Shown: positions 41,903 through 52,008, numbered from the stretch's first letter. The stretch: DNA of 64,000 bases from an uncultured Flavobacteriaceae bacterium (GCA_937136455.1 CAKZOO010000039.1:1-64000), one strand, 5' to 3'. The notes: a model not told the origin generated them from the sequence alone. A program made the numbers and translations.

Positions 41903-42005
41903 TATATTTGCAACGTTGTGTTGCGTCTTGACTTTAAGTTGAGACCGTGTTCGAGTAGAAAACTACTCAACTAATGAAAGGCTTTCCATATGGAAGGCTT
42001 TTTTT
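41903..42005 (+). ncRNA. Candidate ~90-nt small RNA with its own promoter and terminator
   Basis: A TATATTTG -7 element (41903-41910) is followed by a transcript-like segment of about 90 bases with three hairpins. These are GTCTTGACTT...AAGTTGAGAC (41925-41945), GAGTAG-AAAA-CTACTC (41953-41968), and GCTTTCC/GGAAGGC followed by seven T residues (41977-42005) as terminator. No open frame of note lies inside. Position is between usp and the convergent hut operon. It could belong to the Flavo-1 class of flavobacterial RNAs or be new; I cannot tell without a covariance search. Confidence 0.6.
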
Positions 42006-42942
42006 ATGTCCAAGAATCAATGATCTGATACGTCAATGCGGCAGCTAATTTAGATGTTCTTGAATCGATATCATAGCTAGGGTTGAGTTCTGCAAGATCT
42101 ACACTGATGACTTTACCCTTACTCATTAGGTGCTTTATGCAAGCTATTGAAAAATCAACATCAAATCCTAAGGGAGAGGGAGCACTGACTCCGGGGGCAT
42201 AACAATCTGCAAAACCGTCTAGATCTATAGTAATATAAAGCAAATCTACTTTTTTTGAGAACGAATCAATGGACTTAAAAACCTGACTTAAATCTTGAGT
42301 TGTTGAATGTTCTCGTTCGATTAATTCAACTTGAAGTTCACGAGCTCTTTTTATGAGAGAAGGTGGATTGGCATTTTTTCGATAGCCAATACAGAGGTAA
42401 TGAAAATCATCCACTTCAGAGGCAATTTGATTAAAAGGAGATCCCGAGTGAGCTCCCTGTTCAAATGGCCTTAGATCCAAATGAGCATCAAAGTTTACGA
42501 TCCCTATACTCTTATTGGGATACGCCTTTTGAATTCCTTTAAAATGTCCATAGGCAATATCATGTCCACCACCAATAAGGAGTGGTTTTATTCTATTGCT
42601 CAAGATTTTGTAAACCGATTCAGCTAGATATTCTTGAGCCTGTTCTAGGTTTTTATCAACACAATGGATTTCACCTAGATCTAATAATTGAACTGAAGCG
42701 TCAAAGTGATTGGCGAGTTTGCCAAAACTTGTTCTAAACGATTGAGGTCCTTCAGAGGCACCGATTCTACCTTGATTTCGACGAACGCCCTCGTCTACAG
42801 CATAGCCTAAAATTCCAAAGGTGGGGTTCGTTACTTCTTTTAAATTGTTGAGATTTAAACACTCTATTCGCTGATAGAGGTAGTCGTGTTGACTGCTTGG
42901 TCTTCCCTTCCAATCCTCAGTATTTGGAGCTTTGTAATTCAT
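42004..42942 (-). CDS. hutG: Formimidoylglutamase
   Basis: The 312-residue member of the arginase/ureohydrolase family has the two-manganese motifs GGGHDIAYG, NFDAHLDLR and TIDLDGFADCYAPGVSAPSP. It hydrolyses N-formimidoyl-glutamate to glutamate and formamide, the last step of this form of histidine degradation. It follows hutU after one base and ends the operon. Its stop lies right at the end of the candidate small-RNA terminator, which acts from the other strand. Confidence 0.93.
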   Translation of the reverse strand: MNYKAPNTEDWKGRPSSQHDYLYQRIECLNLNNLKEVTNPTFGILGYAVDEGVRRNQGRIGASEGPQSFRTSFGKLANHFDASVQLLDLGEIHCVDKNLEQAQEYLAESVYKILSNRIKPLLIGGGHDIAYGHFKGIQKAYPNKSIGIVNFDAHLDLRPFEQGAHSGSPFNQIASEVDDFHYLCIGYRKNANPPSLIKRARELQVELIEREHSTTQDLSQVFKSIDSFSKKVDLLYITIDLDGFADCYAPGVSAPSPLGFDVDFSIACIKHLMSKGKVISVDLAELNPSYDIDSRTSKLAAALTYQIIDSWT

Positions 42943-42943
42943 C

Positions 42944-44956
42944 TTAAAACAAATCTTTTAAATCGTTATCTGAAACTGTGATGGCAGGAGTCACTTTTAA
43001 GTTAGGGTAGTTCTCTTGTATGCGTTCTATAGTGAATACTGCATTTTCATTTCGAGCCCAAGAACGTCTTGAAAGTCCGTTGGTCACATCGTAAAAAAGC
43101 ATTGATTCCAATCTAGTTTGAGCTTGATCACTTCCGTCGAGGACCATTCCAAATCCACCGTTGATGACTTCGCCCCATCCAACGCCGCCTCCGTTGTGGA
43201 TCGATACCCAACTCGCCCCTCTAAAACTGTCTCCGATCACATTGTGAATCGCCATATCGGCCGTGAATTTACTACCGTCGTAAATATTGGAGGTTTCTCT
43301 AAATGGAGAATCGGTTCCCGATACATCGTGATGATCCCTACCGAGAACTACAGGAGCACTAATGTCACCTGAAGCAATAGCCTTGTTAAAAGCTTTAGCA
43401 ATTTCCATACGACCGTAAGTATCAGCGTAAAGAATGCGCGCTTTGGAACCTACGACTAATTGATTCTTTTTAGCGTTTTCAATCCAGTGAATATTATCGC
43501 TGAGTTGTTGTTGAATACGATCTGGTGATTGTTTTTTTAGTTCTTTCATAACGCGAAGCGCTATAGCATCGGTTGTGTCTAAGTCTTTCCAGTCTCCTGA
43601 GCTACAAACCCATCTAAAGGGTCCAAATCCATAATCAAAACATAGCGGTCCAAGGATGTCTTGAACATAGGATGGATATTTAAAATCAATTCCATTTTTG
43701 GCCATCACATCGGCTTTTGCTTTTGAGGCTTCCAATAAAAAGGCATTTCCGTAATCAAAGAAATAGGTCCCTTTTGCACTATGACTGTTAATGGCATTGA
43801 TCTGTCTAATTAAGCTTTTATGGACTGCTACTTGAAAAGCTTTAGGATCAGATACCATCAGACGATTGGATTCTTCATAGCTCAATCCAACAGGATAATA
43901 ACCACCTGCCCAGGGATTGTGAAGTGAGGTTTGATCGGATCCTAAATCCACATAAATATTTTCTTTGTCAAAGGCTTCCCATAGGTCAACGATATTACCG
44001 ATATAGGCGATTGAAGTTGTTTCTTCCTTTTCTTGTGCTGTCTTAATACGAGTGATCAATTGGTCGAGATCTTCGATGAGTTCTTTGACCCAGCCTTGCT
44101 CATGTCTCTTATGTGCTGCTTTAGGGTTGATTTCTGCACAGACAGTGATGCATCCTACGATATCACCAGCCTTTGGTTGCGCACCACTCATTCCTCCCAA
44201 TCCAGAAGTTAAAAACAACTTTCCTTTTGGATTGGTGTTGGGATTAATACGTCTAAAGGCATTCATCACAGTGATGGTGGTTCCGTGAACAATTCCCTGA
44301 GGTCCAATATACATATAGGACCCAGCAGTCATTTGACCATATTGGGTGACCCCGAGTGCGTTATAGCGTTCCCAGTCATCAGGTTTGGAATAATTTGGAA
44401 TCATCATTCCATTAGTAACTACAACTCTGGGAGCTGCTTTCGAAGAAGGAAATAATCCCATGGGATGTCCAGAATACATATGTAGTGTTTGCTCCTCTGT
44501 CATTTGAGAGAGGTAGTACATACAAAGACGGTATTGGATCCAATTTTGGAAGACTGCTCCATTTCCACCATAAGTGATGAGTTCTTCAGGATGTTGAGCT
44601 ACTTTTGGATCTAAATTGTTGTCGATCATCATCATAATCGCTGCTGCCTCTTTACATTTTGATGGATATTCATCTATTGGTCTTGCATAGATTTCAAACG
44701 AAGGCTTAAATCGAAACATATAGATTCTTCCGTAGTCTTTGAGTTCTTGAGCAAATTCTTTTGAGAGTTCTCGATGCCATTTTTGAGGTACATATCTCAA
44801 TGCATTGCGAACAGCTAACTTTTTTTCTTCAATCGATAAGAGGTCCTTTCGTTTGGGTGCTCTGTTGATTTCAGTTGAAGGAGTATAAAAAGGAGGCAAT
44901 TCACTTGGAATCCCTTGACTAATTTCTTTTTGAAAATGTGCTAATTCTAGATTCAT
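42944..44956 (-). CDS. hutU: Urocanate hydratase
   Basis: The 670-residue enzyme converts urocanate to imidazolone propionate using tightly bound NAD as an electrophile. It shows TYGGNGAVFQNW, MYSGHPMGLFP, GLGGMSGAQPKA for NAD binding, GYYPVGLSYEE and VSIHNGGGVGWGEV. It is longer than the ~555-residue classical enzymes, as is usual for the Bacteroidota form. It overlaps hutI by 4 bases (ATGA type) and so is translationally coupled. Confidence 0.95.
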   Translation of the reverse strand: MNLELAHFQKEISQGIPSELPPFYTPSTEINRAPKRKDLLSIEEKKLAVRNALRYVPQKWHRELSKEFAQELKDYGRIYMFRFKPSFEIYARPIDEYPSKCKEAAAIMMMIDNNLDPKVAQHPEELITYGGNGAVFQNWIQYRLCMYYLSQMTEEQTLHMYSGHPMGLFPSSKAAPRVVVTNGMMIPNYSKPDDWERYNALGVTQYGQMTAGSYMYIGPQGIVHGTTITVMNAFRRINPNTNPKGKLFLTSGLGGMSGAQPKAGDIVGCITVCAEINPKAAHKRHEQGWVKELIEDLDQLITRIKTAQEKEETTSIAYIGNIVDLWEAFDKENIYVDLGSDQTSLHNPWAGGYYPVGLSYEESNRLMVSDPKAFQVAVHKSLIRQINAINSHSAKGTYFFDYGNAFLLEASKAKADVMAKNGIDFKYPSYVQDILGPLCFDYGFGPFRWVCSSGDWKDLDTTDAIALRVMKELKKQSPDRIQQQLSDNIHWIENAKKNQLVVGSKARILYADTYGRMEIAKAFNKAIASGDISAPVVLGRDHHDVSGTDSPFRETSNIYDGSKFTADMAIHNVIGDSFRGASWVSIHNGGGVGWGEVINGGFGMVLDGSDQAQTRLESMLFYDVTNGLSRRSWARNENAVFTIERIQENYPNLKVTPAITVSDNDLKDLF

Positions 44957-46200
44957 TTTTGAGGTATTAATGTTCCAGATTTAATGATATGTGAAGGATT
45001 TAATCGTCCTTGAGTATAAAATATAGTTCGGTAATCATCAGTTGGAAATACGATCATATCCGCTTTTAATCCGGCTCTGAGTATTCCTCTATCCTTTAAA
45101 TTTAAAGCAAATGCCGCTCTAAAAGTTATTCCCGCAAGGAGTTCAGCATTAGATAGTTTTTCATAACTTCCTAAGATTGAAGCTTGAGTGAGTAAGTGTC
45201 CCATTGGCGCAGAACCCGGATTCCAATCCGTTGCAATTGCCAAGCAGGCTCCTGCATCGAGAAGTTTTCTAGCTGGGGTAAACTTTTCACCTAAACCAAT
45301 CGAAGCACCAGGAAGTGCCATGGCTACCGTATCACTCTTTGCTAATAAGTCAATTTCTAAATCACCACTTGCTTCTAAATGGTCCGCACTGAGGGATTCC
45401 ATCTCCACCGCAAAAGAACTTCCTCCAACTGAAAACTGATCAGCGTGAATACAGCTGTCAAAACCCAATTCTTTTGCTTTTTCAATATAAGGTTTCAGCG
45501 TAGAAGCGTTAAAAGCTTCCTGCTCTAAAAAGGCATCAACTCGATGACATAAATCTTCCTCTTTTAAAACTGGAAGTAAGTTTTGAGCGATTTCATCGAG
45601 GTAATCACTCGGACTTCCATCGTAATCTTTTGGAAAAATATGAGCAGCAAGACAGGTGGCAATTAGGTCAGCTTGAGTCTGAGAGTTAGCCGATTCGATG
45701 GCTCTCATTATTTTTAATTCCTCTTCAACAGATAATCCATAGCCTGATTTGACTTCAATGGTCGTGATTCCTTGTTGAAGTAGTTGATTTGCTCTTTGCT
45801 TAGTAAGCTCAACAAGGGTTTGTAAACTAGCGGCTCTTGTTTGAGTTACCGTATCCCAAATGCCTCCTCCTTGAGCGGCGATTTCTAAATAACTCACTCC
45901 AGCATTTCGTAGTGCGTAATCTCGTTCTCTCGAACCGGCCCAACAAATATGAGTATGTGCATCGATCATTCCTGGGATCACTACTGAGTTTTTAGGAATA
46001 TCAATTCGTTTAGCATCGATCTCATTAGCCAAGGTTTCAATCTGATCAAAAGGAGCAATTTTTACAATCTTTCCATCTTGCATGAGAATTCCATATTGAC
46101 TTTTTGGATTTAAAAGCTCGTCGCTAAGCGCTCCTTTTAAAGGAAGCTCATCCATGCATATCAACTGATTTATGGGCCCTATATAGCTCGCTTGTCTCAT
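44953..46200 (-). CDS. hutI: Imidazolonepropionase
   Basis: The 415-residue amidohydrolase opens the imidazolone ring to give formimidoyl-glutamate. Metal ligands are visible in VIPGMIDAHTHICWAGSR, IHADQFS, and ALATDWNPGSAP-like DWNPGSAPMGHL, with IEVKSGYGLS between. It lies directly after hutH (no gap) and overlaps hutU by 4 bases. Full length for the family. Confidence 0.94.
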   Translation of the reverse strand: MRQASYIGPINQLICMDELPLKGALSDELLNPKSQYGILMQDGKIVKIAPFDQIETLANEIDAKRIDIPKNSVVIPGMIDAHTHICWAGSRERDYALRNAGVSYLEIAAQGGGIWDTVTQTRAASLQTLVELTKQRANQLLQQGITTIEVKSGYGLSVEEELKIMRAIESANSQTQADLIATCLAAHIFPKDYDGSPSDYLDEIAQNLLPVLKEEDLCHRVDAFLEQEAFNASTLKPYIEKAKELGFDSCIHADQFSVGGSSFAVEMESLSADHLEASGDLEIDLLAKSDTVAMALPGASIGLGEKFTPARKLLDAGACLAIATDWNPGSAPMGHLLTQASILGSYEKLSNAELLAGITFRAAFALNLKDRGILRAGLKADMIVFPTDDYRTIFYTQGRLNPSHIIKSGTLIPQK

Positions 46201-47778
46201 TTAAAATTGTTCAAATTCATCTTCAAAAATACAGGGATCATCATCAATTTTATCGTTGAGATCGTCGTGAATTGATTGAATAATTCGATCGGATTGTATG
46301 AGTTCAATCGCTTTTTCAATATCCTTGTGAAAGATGCGATCAACCTTTGCAAAGGGCACTTCTTCTCTAAGGGTCTGATGAACTTTTTCGAGTAGTTTTC
46401 CTGATTTTAAAGGTCTTCTAAAGCTGAGTGCTTGTGCAGCAGTCAGCAGTTCGATGGCTAATATTTTTTGAGTGTTGTAGGCGACAGTTAATGCCTTTCT
46501 GCCACTGATGGATCCCATACTTACATGATCTTCTTGTCCTAGCGATGTGGAAATACTGTCGGCACTCGAAGGAAAGCAAAGTCCTTTGTTTTCACTTGCT
46601 AAAGCAGCCGAAGTATATTGCAAAATCATATAGCCTGAATTGATTCCCGTGTCTTCCATCAGTAATTTTGGAACCCCATGAGAGAGTCCCATAAGGGCCA
46701 AATAGATTCTTCGATCAGATATATTACCGAGTTCTGAGGCTGCTAAACAGGCATAGTCCAATGCCATGGCTAGAGGTTGTCCGTGAAAATTACCACCGCT
46801 GATGGTGTGGTCCTTGTCAAATACAATTGGGTTGTCGGTCACCGAATTGAGCTCTGTTTCCACGAGTTCTTTTAGATGTAACCAAGCATTTCTGGATGCT
46901 CCGTGGACCTGAGGAATACATCGTAGCGAATAGGGATCTTGAACACGATCACAATCTTGGTGATCTTTCATAATCTCAGAATCTTTGAGCATATTGTAGA
47001 TTCTATTAGCGACATAGGAATTCCCTTTAAAAGGTCGAAGCTCGTGAAGTTCTTTTTCGAAGGGTTTTGCAGATCCTTGAAGGGCTTCAATCATCAATGC
47101 TCCAATGATATCGGCATGGTTTAAACAGCGATAGAGTTCTTCGACTGTTTTTACCCCATGTGCTAAGATAAATTGAGTTCCATTAATTAAAGCAAGACCT
47201 TCTTTTGGTCCTAATACTAGTGGTTGAAGTCCTGTTTGTTGGTAGACTTTATCAATAGATAATCGTTCTCCTTTAAACAATACATCTCCCTCTCCAATCA
47301 GTGGTAAAAACAAATGAGATAGGGGAGCGAGATCTCCAGAGGCCCCAACAGAACCTTGCTCAGGTACTATTGGAAGTACGTCATTCTCAATCATCCAAAT
47401 AATGCGCTCCACAGTAGGAAGTGCAATTCCAGAATAACCTCTTGAGAGGGCGTGAACTTTACAAATCATCATTAGTTTTACCAGTTCACTATCGATTGGA
47501 TTCCCAACACCGACACAGTGACTCTTGAGAAGATTTACTTGTAATTTAGCGGTTTCTTCTTTGGATATTTTAGTGGTGCACAAAGGACCAAATCCTGTAT
47601 TGATACCGTAAACAGTTCGATCGTCTTCAACAATGGATTGTACAGATGCTCTAGATTTTTCAATCGCTTTTCGAGCTTGATCATTCAATTCGGCTTTGAG
47701 TTCACCCCTGGCAATAGCCAAAGCTGATCCAGTTGTAAGAGCATCGATGCCATAGTTGAATAATAGAGGGTTTTTCAT
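46201..47778 (-). CDS. hutH: Histidine ammonia-lyase
   Basis: The 525-residue enzyme removes ammonia from histidine to give urocanate. The Ala-Ser-Gly that forms the MIO cofactor is in EQGSVGASGDLAPLSH, and YGINTGFGPL and SGGNFHGQPLA match the family. It is the first catabolic gene of the operon hutH-I-U-G, which here lacks an obvious adjacent regulator or transporter. The DUF456 membrane gene lies 9 bases upstream on the same strand and may be co-transcribed. Confidence 0.95.
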   Translation of the reverse strand: MKNPLLFNYGIDALTTGSALAIARGELKAELNDQARKAIEKSRASVQSIVEDDRTVYGINTGFGPLCTTKISKEETAKLQVNLLKSHCVGVGNPIDSELVKLMMICKVHALSRGYSGIALPTVERIIWMIENDVLPIVPEQGSVGASGDLAPLSHLFLPLIGEGDVLFKGERLSIDKVYQQTGLQPLVLGPKEGLALINGTQFILAHGVKTVEELYRCLNHADIIGALMIEALQGSAKPFEKELHELRPFKGNSYVANRIYNMLKDSEIMKDHQDCDRVQDPYSLRCIPQVHGASRNAWLHLKELVETELNSVTDNPIVFDKDHTISGGNFHGQPLAMALDYACLAASELGNISDRRIYLALMGLSHGVPKLLMEDTGINSGYMILQYTSAALASENKGLCFPSSADSISTSLGQEDHVSMGSISGRKALTVAYNTQKILAIELLTAAQALSFRRPLKSGKLLEKVHQTLREEVPFAKVDRIFHKDIEKAIELIQSDRIIQSIHDDLNDKIDDDPCIFEDEFEQF

Positions 47779-47787
47779 GGCTTTTAT

Positions 47788-48291
47788 TTAAAATATATCT
47801 GACTTAAATTCCCAAGTATATTGGATAAAGTAGACCAAATATACAATACTTAAAACGAGTTTAAGCAAAGTTCCAGCAAGAAATCCTATCAGAGATCCAA
47901 AGGCAGATTTGAGCTTGTTTGTCGAAGATTTATTGTAAATAAGTTCCCCGATATAAGATCCGAGAAAAGGAAAAATCAAGAAACCGAATGGCCCGAAAAT
48001 TGGAATGAGTATCGCTACAACAACACCAATGATTGCCCCATAAGAACCCTGTTTTGATCCCCCGAATTTCTTAGTACCCCATGCAGGCATGATTAAATCG
48101 ATGAGATATACTCCAAGAGCAATTAAACAAGTGATGATTAAAAAACTCATACTCATTTCAACAGCCTTTGTTAAATACAATAACAATAGGCCTAACCAAC
48201 TAAGAGGAGGTCCAGGAAGTGCAGGAATCACAGCTCCTAAAACACCTAAAAGAACCATTAATAATCCCAATACAAAAAAGAGTAGTTCCAT
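47788..48291 (-). CDS. DUF456-family membrane protein
   Basis: The 167-residue protein has four to five membrane helices with glycine-rich turns, beginning LLFFVLGLLMVLLGVLGAVIPALPGPPLSW, and contains GTKKFGGSKQGSYGAIIG. This pattern is typical of DUF456 proteins, whose role is unknown. It precedes the hut operon by 9 bases on the same strand. No link to histidine use is known. Confidence 0.82.
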   Translation of the reverse strand: MELLFFVLGLLMVLLGVLGAVIPALPGPPLSWLGLLLLYLTKAVEMSMSFLIITCLIALGVYLIDLIMPAWGTKKFGGSKQGSYGAIIGVVVAILIPIFGPFGFLIFPFLGSYIGELIYNKSSTNKLKSAFGSLIGFLAGTLLKLVLSIVYLVYFIQYTWEFKSDIF

Positions 48292-48364
48292 AGTGTATTT
48301 GTTTTTAATAACTTAAGTATAACAGAGCTTTATGCTCTACAAAAAAATTGTATTTTCGAACATT

Positions 48365-48850
48365 ATGAGTAGATTCATTTTAAAGGCACTTATAGTCTTG
48401 TTGATTTTAGGGTTCAACTCCTGTAAGTGGTTTGATTCTAAAGAGGCCATAACGGATCGAATTATTAAACAAGATATGCAAACTATCGATTGGAATCAAA
48501 TTGATCGTTACCCTCTTTTTGCAAATTGCGATGAAAGCGCATCTAAGGTTAGCCAAGAACGTTGCTTTGTTTTAGAACTTCAGCTACACTTTAAAATCAT
48601 TATCGATGCTCTAAAGACAGATCATTCTACGGAGCTAATTGAATTAGAATCGGTGGTATTTCAAGTAGACGCAAAAGGAGCTCTGACTATTGTTAAGGTT
48701 GCCTACAAAGATCAAATGGAACGAACTACCCTCGATAGCTTAATGCAAAATGGATTGAATCATCTGCCGCCATTATATCCAGCGATCAAAAGAGGAGTCC
48801 CTGTTAAAGTAACTTATAAAATGCCTTTCAAGGTGGCCGTAAAACACTGA
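48365..48850 (+). CDS. Small lipoprotein of unknown function
   Basis: From the ATG at 48365 the product is MSRFILKALIVLLILGFNSC, a lipoprotein signal with lipobox FNSC; an upstream in-frame ATG at 48332 would push the signal inward. The mature ~140 residues include paired cysteines (NCDES and ERCFVLEL) and a C-terminal beta segment ending PVKVTYKMPFKVAV, which recalls TonB C-terminal-like folds. It ends one base before ruvC and is co-transcribed with ruvC and hemW. Confidence 0.7.
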   Translation: MSRFILKALIVLLILGFNSCKWFDSKEAITDRIIKQDMQTIDWNQIDRYPLFANCDESASKVSQERCFVLELQLHFKIIIDALKTDHSTELIELESVVFQVDAKGALTIVKVAYKDQMERTTLDSLMQNGLNHLPPLYPAIKRGVPVKVTYKMPFKVAVKH

Positions 48851-48851
48851 G

Positions 48852-49406
48852 ATGACCAAAGAGAAAATCATATTAGGTATTGACCCTGGAACGACCATCA
48901 TGGGATTTGGTCTCATTAAAGTAGTGGGCAATAAGATGGAGTTTCTTCAGATGAATGAACTCATGCTTCAAAAGTACAAGGACCCCTATGTCAAACTCAA
49001 ATTAATCTACGAGCGTACCATAGCACTGATCGATGAATACCATCCAGATGAAATCGCAATTGAAGCTCCCTTCTTTGGAAAAAACGTTCAATCGATGCTC
49101 AAGCTCGGAAGAGCTCAAGGGGTAGCCATGGCTGCTGGATTATCGAGGGAGATCGCCATTACGGAATACCTTCCCAAGAAGATAAAGATGGCTATAACGG
49201 GTAATGGTAATGCCTCTAAAGAACAGGTGGCGAAAATGTTGCAATCCATTCTAAAACTCGAGAGTTTGCCAAAAAACTTAGATGCAACAGACGGACTTGC
49301 GGCAGCAGTATGTCATTTCTATAACGAGGGGAAAATCGATTCTGGAAAAAGTTATTCTTCTTGGGCCTCTTTTGTGAGTCAAAACAGCGATAAAATCAAA
49401 AAATAA
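48852..49406 (+). CDS. ruvC: Holliday junction resolvase RuvC
   Basis: The 184-residue endonuclease resolves four-way junctions with RuvAB. The catalytic acidic residues are visible in ILGIDPGTTIMGFG (Asp), IAIEAPFFG (Glu) and LDATDGLAAAVCHF (Asp pair), and GNASKEQV is the DNA-contact loop. Length is normal. Its stop codon shares one base with the hemW start. Confidence 0.95.
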   Translation: MTKEKIILGIDPGTTIMGFGLIKVVGNKMEFLQMNELMLQKYKDPYVKLKLIYERTIALIDEYHPDEIAIEAPFFGKNVQSMLKLGRAQGVAMAAGLSREIAITEYLPKKIKMAITGNGNASKEQVAKMLQSILKLESLPKNLDATDGLAAAVCHFYNEGKIDSGKSYSSWASFVSQNSDKIKK

Positions 49407-50530
49407 TGGCAGGAATATACCTTCATATTCCCTTTTGCAGGCAAGCCTGTTCCTATTGTGATTTCCACTTTTCAACTTCGTTAAAACACAAAGATGCATT
49501 ACTCGATGCGATGAAAAGCGAACTGTTAATGCGAAAACAGGAGCTTAGGATTCCATTGCAATCGATTTATTTTGGAGGGGGGACGCCTTCTGTATTATCC
49601 ACTGTTGAAATCGAAGAATTCATCGAGTTAATCAAATCTATTTTTATAGTGGATAAGGAAGTTGAAATTACCCTAGAAGCCAATCCAGATGATTTGACAA
49701 AAGAGAAGGTCGAAGAACTTGCAAATAGTTCGATCAATCGATTGTCAGTAGGAATACAATCTTTTAGAGATGTGGATTTACAACTCATGAATCGGGCTCA
49801 TAATGATTTAGAGGCTGAGAAATCCCTAGAGTTTATTTCCAAAAACTTTAAATTGTTTACCCTCGATTTAATCTATGGTATTCCTGGACTGACAAATGAA
49901 GACTGGGAACGCAATATTAGAAAGGCACTATCATACAATCCCAAGCACTTATCAGCTTATGCATTAACAGTGGAGGAGAAGACTGCCTTGGAATATCAAA
50001 TTAGAAAAAAGAAGGTAGCTCCAATTGATGAAAACCAGGCCCAAGAACAGTTTTTTATCTTAAAATCAATTCTGGAGGAAGAAGGTTTTGAGCATTATGA
50101 GATTTCAAATTTTGCCAAAGATGGATCTTACGCCATTAATAATACCGCCTACTGGAAAGGGGAGCCCTATCTTGGAATAGGACCTTCTGCACATTCCTAC
50201 GATCAAAAAAATAGGTCTTGGAATATTTCAAATAATGCTAAGTATATCAAATCAATTAGGCAGGGAATACTGCCATTGGAACAAGAGAAGTTGTCTGTGT
50301 GGGAAGCCTATAATGAATATGTGATGACAGGTCTTAGAACCATGTGGGGTATTCGTTTAGAGGAGCTCAAAAGCAAGTTTTCAGAAGAACTATTCGATTA
50401 CTTTATAAAGAGTAGTGCAACTAAAATAGAATCGAATATTCTGATAAAAGAAAAGGGCAGTATTTACATCCACCCTTCCAAATTATTCTTTGCTGATGGC
50501 ATTGCATCAGATCTGTTTTTTGTTCCCTAG
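49406..50530 (+). CDS. hemW: Radical-SAM haem chaperone HemW
   Basis: The 374-residue protein has GIYLHIPFCRQACSYCDFHF with the CxxxCxxC cluster motif but lacks the extra HemN Cys, plus YFGGGTPS, RLSVGIQSF and GIGPSAHSY. This separates it from the hemN at 30109: HemW binds and hands over haem rather than oxidising coproporphyrinogen. It is coupled to ruvC and overlaps the opposite-strand peptidase gene by 4 bases at its 3' end. Confidence 0.92.
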   Translation: MAGIYLHIPFCRQACSYCDFHFSTSLKHKDALLDAMKSELLMRKQELRIPLQSIYFGGGTPSVLSTVEIEEFIELIKSIFIVDKEVEITLEANPDDLTKEKVEELANSSINRLSVGIQSFRDVDLQLMNRAHNDLEAEKSLEFISKNFKLFTLDLIYGIPGLTNEDWERNIRKALSYNPKHLSAYALTVEEKTALEYQIRKKKVAPIDENQAQEQFFILKSILEEEGFEHYEISNFAKDGSYAINNTAYWKGEPYLGIGPSAHSYDQKNRSWNISNNAKYIKSIRQGILPLEQEKLSVWEAYNEYVMTGLRTMWGIRLEELKSKFSEELFDYFIKSSATKIESNILIKEKGSIYIHPSKLFFADGIASDLFFVP

Positions 50531-51924
50531 TTTTCTTCCTTGTACAGCTCAGTGTAGTATTTGTAGAAGTAAGGAATAGTTTCAATTCCTTTGAGGTAAT
50601 TCCAAACGCCGTAATGTTCGTTAGGGGAGTGGATGGCATCGGAGTCCAGTCCAAATCCCATTAATACCGATTTACTTTTTAATTCTTTTTCAAATAGTGC
50701 TACAATCGGAATGGATCCTCCTCCGCGTTGAGGAACTGGTTTTTTGCCAAAAGTTTTTTCGATTGCTGCAGCTGCAGCCTTATATCCAATATGTTTGGTT
50801 GGAATCACATAAGGCATACCTCCGTGATGAGGTGTTACCTTCACCTTTACTGATTTAGGCGCTATGTTTTCAAAGTGTTTGGTGAATAATTCGGTGATTT
50901 CATGCCAATCTTGATTGGGAACCAGTCTCATAGAGATTTTAGCAAAGGCCTTTGAAGGAAGTACTGTTTTGGATCCTTCGCCAATATAGCCACCCCAAAT
51001 ACCATTGACATCTAATGTTGGTCGAATCGAATTGCGTTCAGAGGTTGCATATCCTTTTTCACCTTGAACATCTTCGATGTCCAAACTCTTTTTATATGCA
51101 TCTAAATCAAAAGGAGCTTCAGCGAGTTCAGCGCGTTCGTCTTCTGTAAGTGGAATGACTTTATCGTAAAATCCTGGAATTGTAATGTGTTTATTTTCAT
51201 CCATCATCGAAGATACCATATCACAAAGCACATTGATGGGATTGGCTACAGCGCCTCCATAGACCCCTGAATGCAAGTCGATATTTGGTCCTGTCACCTC
51301 CACTTCAACATAACTCAAACCTCTAAGCCCTGTATCGATTGATGGAATCGAATTATCGATCATCGAGGTATCGGAGATCAGAATAATGTCATTTTTAAGT
51401 AATTCTCCTTGTTCTTTGATGAAGATTTCAAGGTTAGGACTTCCCACTTCTTCTTCTCCTTCAATCATAAATTTAACATTACAGGGAAGTAGGTCATTTT
51501 GAATCATCGCTTCTACCGCTTTGACGTGCATAAACATCTGTCCTTTGTCATCACAGGCTCCACGAGCAAAGATAGCTCCATCAGGGTGTTTTTCAGTCTT
51601 TTTGATGACTGGCTCAAAGGGTTCAGTATTCCATAATTCAACAGGATCCGCTGGTTGAACGTCATAGTGGCCGTAAACTAATACGGTAGGAAGACTCTCA
51701 TCGATTATTTTTTCAGCATAGACAATGGGATGACCAGCAGTTGGGTGGACTTTGACATTGTCACAACCTGCTTTTTCCAAAGATTGTTTAACGGCCTCAG
51801 CAGTATTTGCAACATCTTGGTTAAAGGCTGAATCGGCACTAACTGAAGGGATTCTTAATAATTCAAATAGCTCGTTTAAAAGCTGATCTTTGTGTTCTTG
51901 ACTGTAGTTTGAGAGTTGTTCCAT
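50527..51924 (-). CDS. M20-family dipeptidase
   Basis: The 465-residue metallopeptidase has the zinc motifs VYGHYDVQPADP, ARGACDDKGQ with the bridging Asp, EGEEEVGSPN with the catalytic Glu pair, and a final AIHSPNEHYGV with His. A dimerisation domain (~200-310) begins at SYVEVEVTG. It cleaves dipeptides or acyl-amino acids; substrate not resolved. No signal peptide, so it is cytoplasmic. Monocistronic; tRNA-Leu follows divergently. Confidence 0.9.
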   Translation of the reverse strand: MEQLSNYSQEHKDQLLNELFELLRIPSVSADSAFNQDVANTAEAVKQSLEKAGCDNVKVHPTAGHPIVYAEKIIDESLPTVLVYGHYDVQPADPVELWNTEPFEPVIKKTEKHPDGAIFARGACDDKGQMFMHVKAVEAMIQNDLLPCNVKFMIEGEEEVGSPNLEIFIKEQGELLKNDIILISDTSMIDNSIPSIDTGLRGLSYVEVEVTGPNIDLHSGVYGGAVANPINVLCDMVSSMMDENKHITIPGFYDKVIPLTEDERAELAEAPFDLDAYKKSLDIEDVQGEKGYATSERNSIRPTLDVNGIWGGYIGEGSKTVLPSKAFAKISMRLVPNQDWHEITELFTKHFENIAPKSVKVKVTPHHGGMPYVIPTKHIGYKAAAAAIEKTFGKKPVPQRGGGSIPIVALFEKELKSKSVLMGFGLDSDAIHSPNEHYGVWNYLKGIETIPYFYKYYTELYKEEN

Positions 51925-52000
51925 AGAGCGTTTAATTTGAATTCAAACTTACAAAAGAACTTTTTTATAAAACAGTTCTTTTTAAAATGAATTTTTCATT

Positions 52001-52008
52001 TATATTTG
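52001..52008 (+). promoter_or_regulatory. TATATTTG -7 element of tRNA-Leu
   Basis: TATATTTG lies 10 bases before the tRNA-Leu 5' end, the same element and layout as at tRNA-Asp. Confidence 0.65.
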
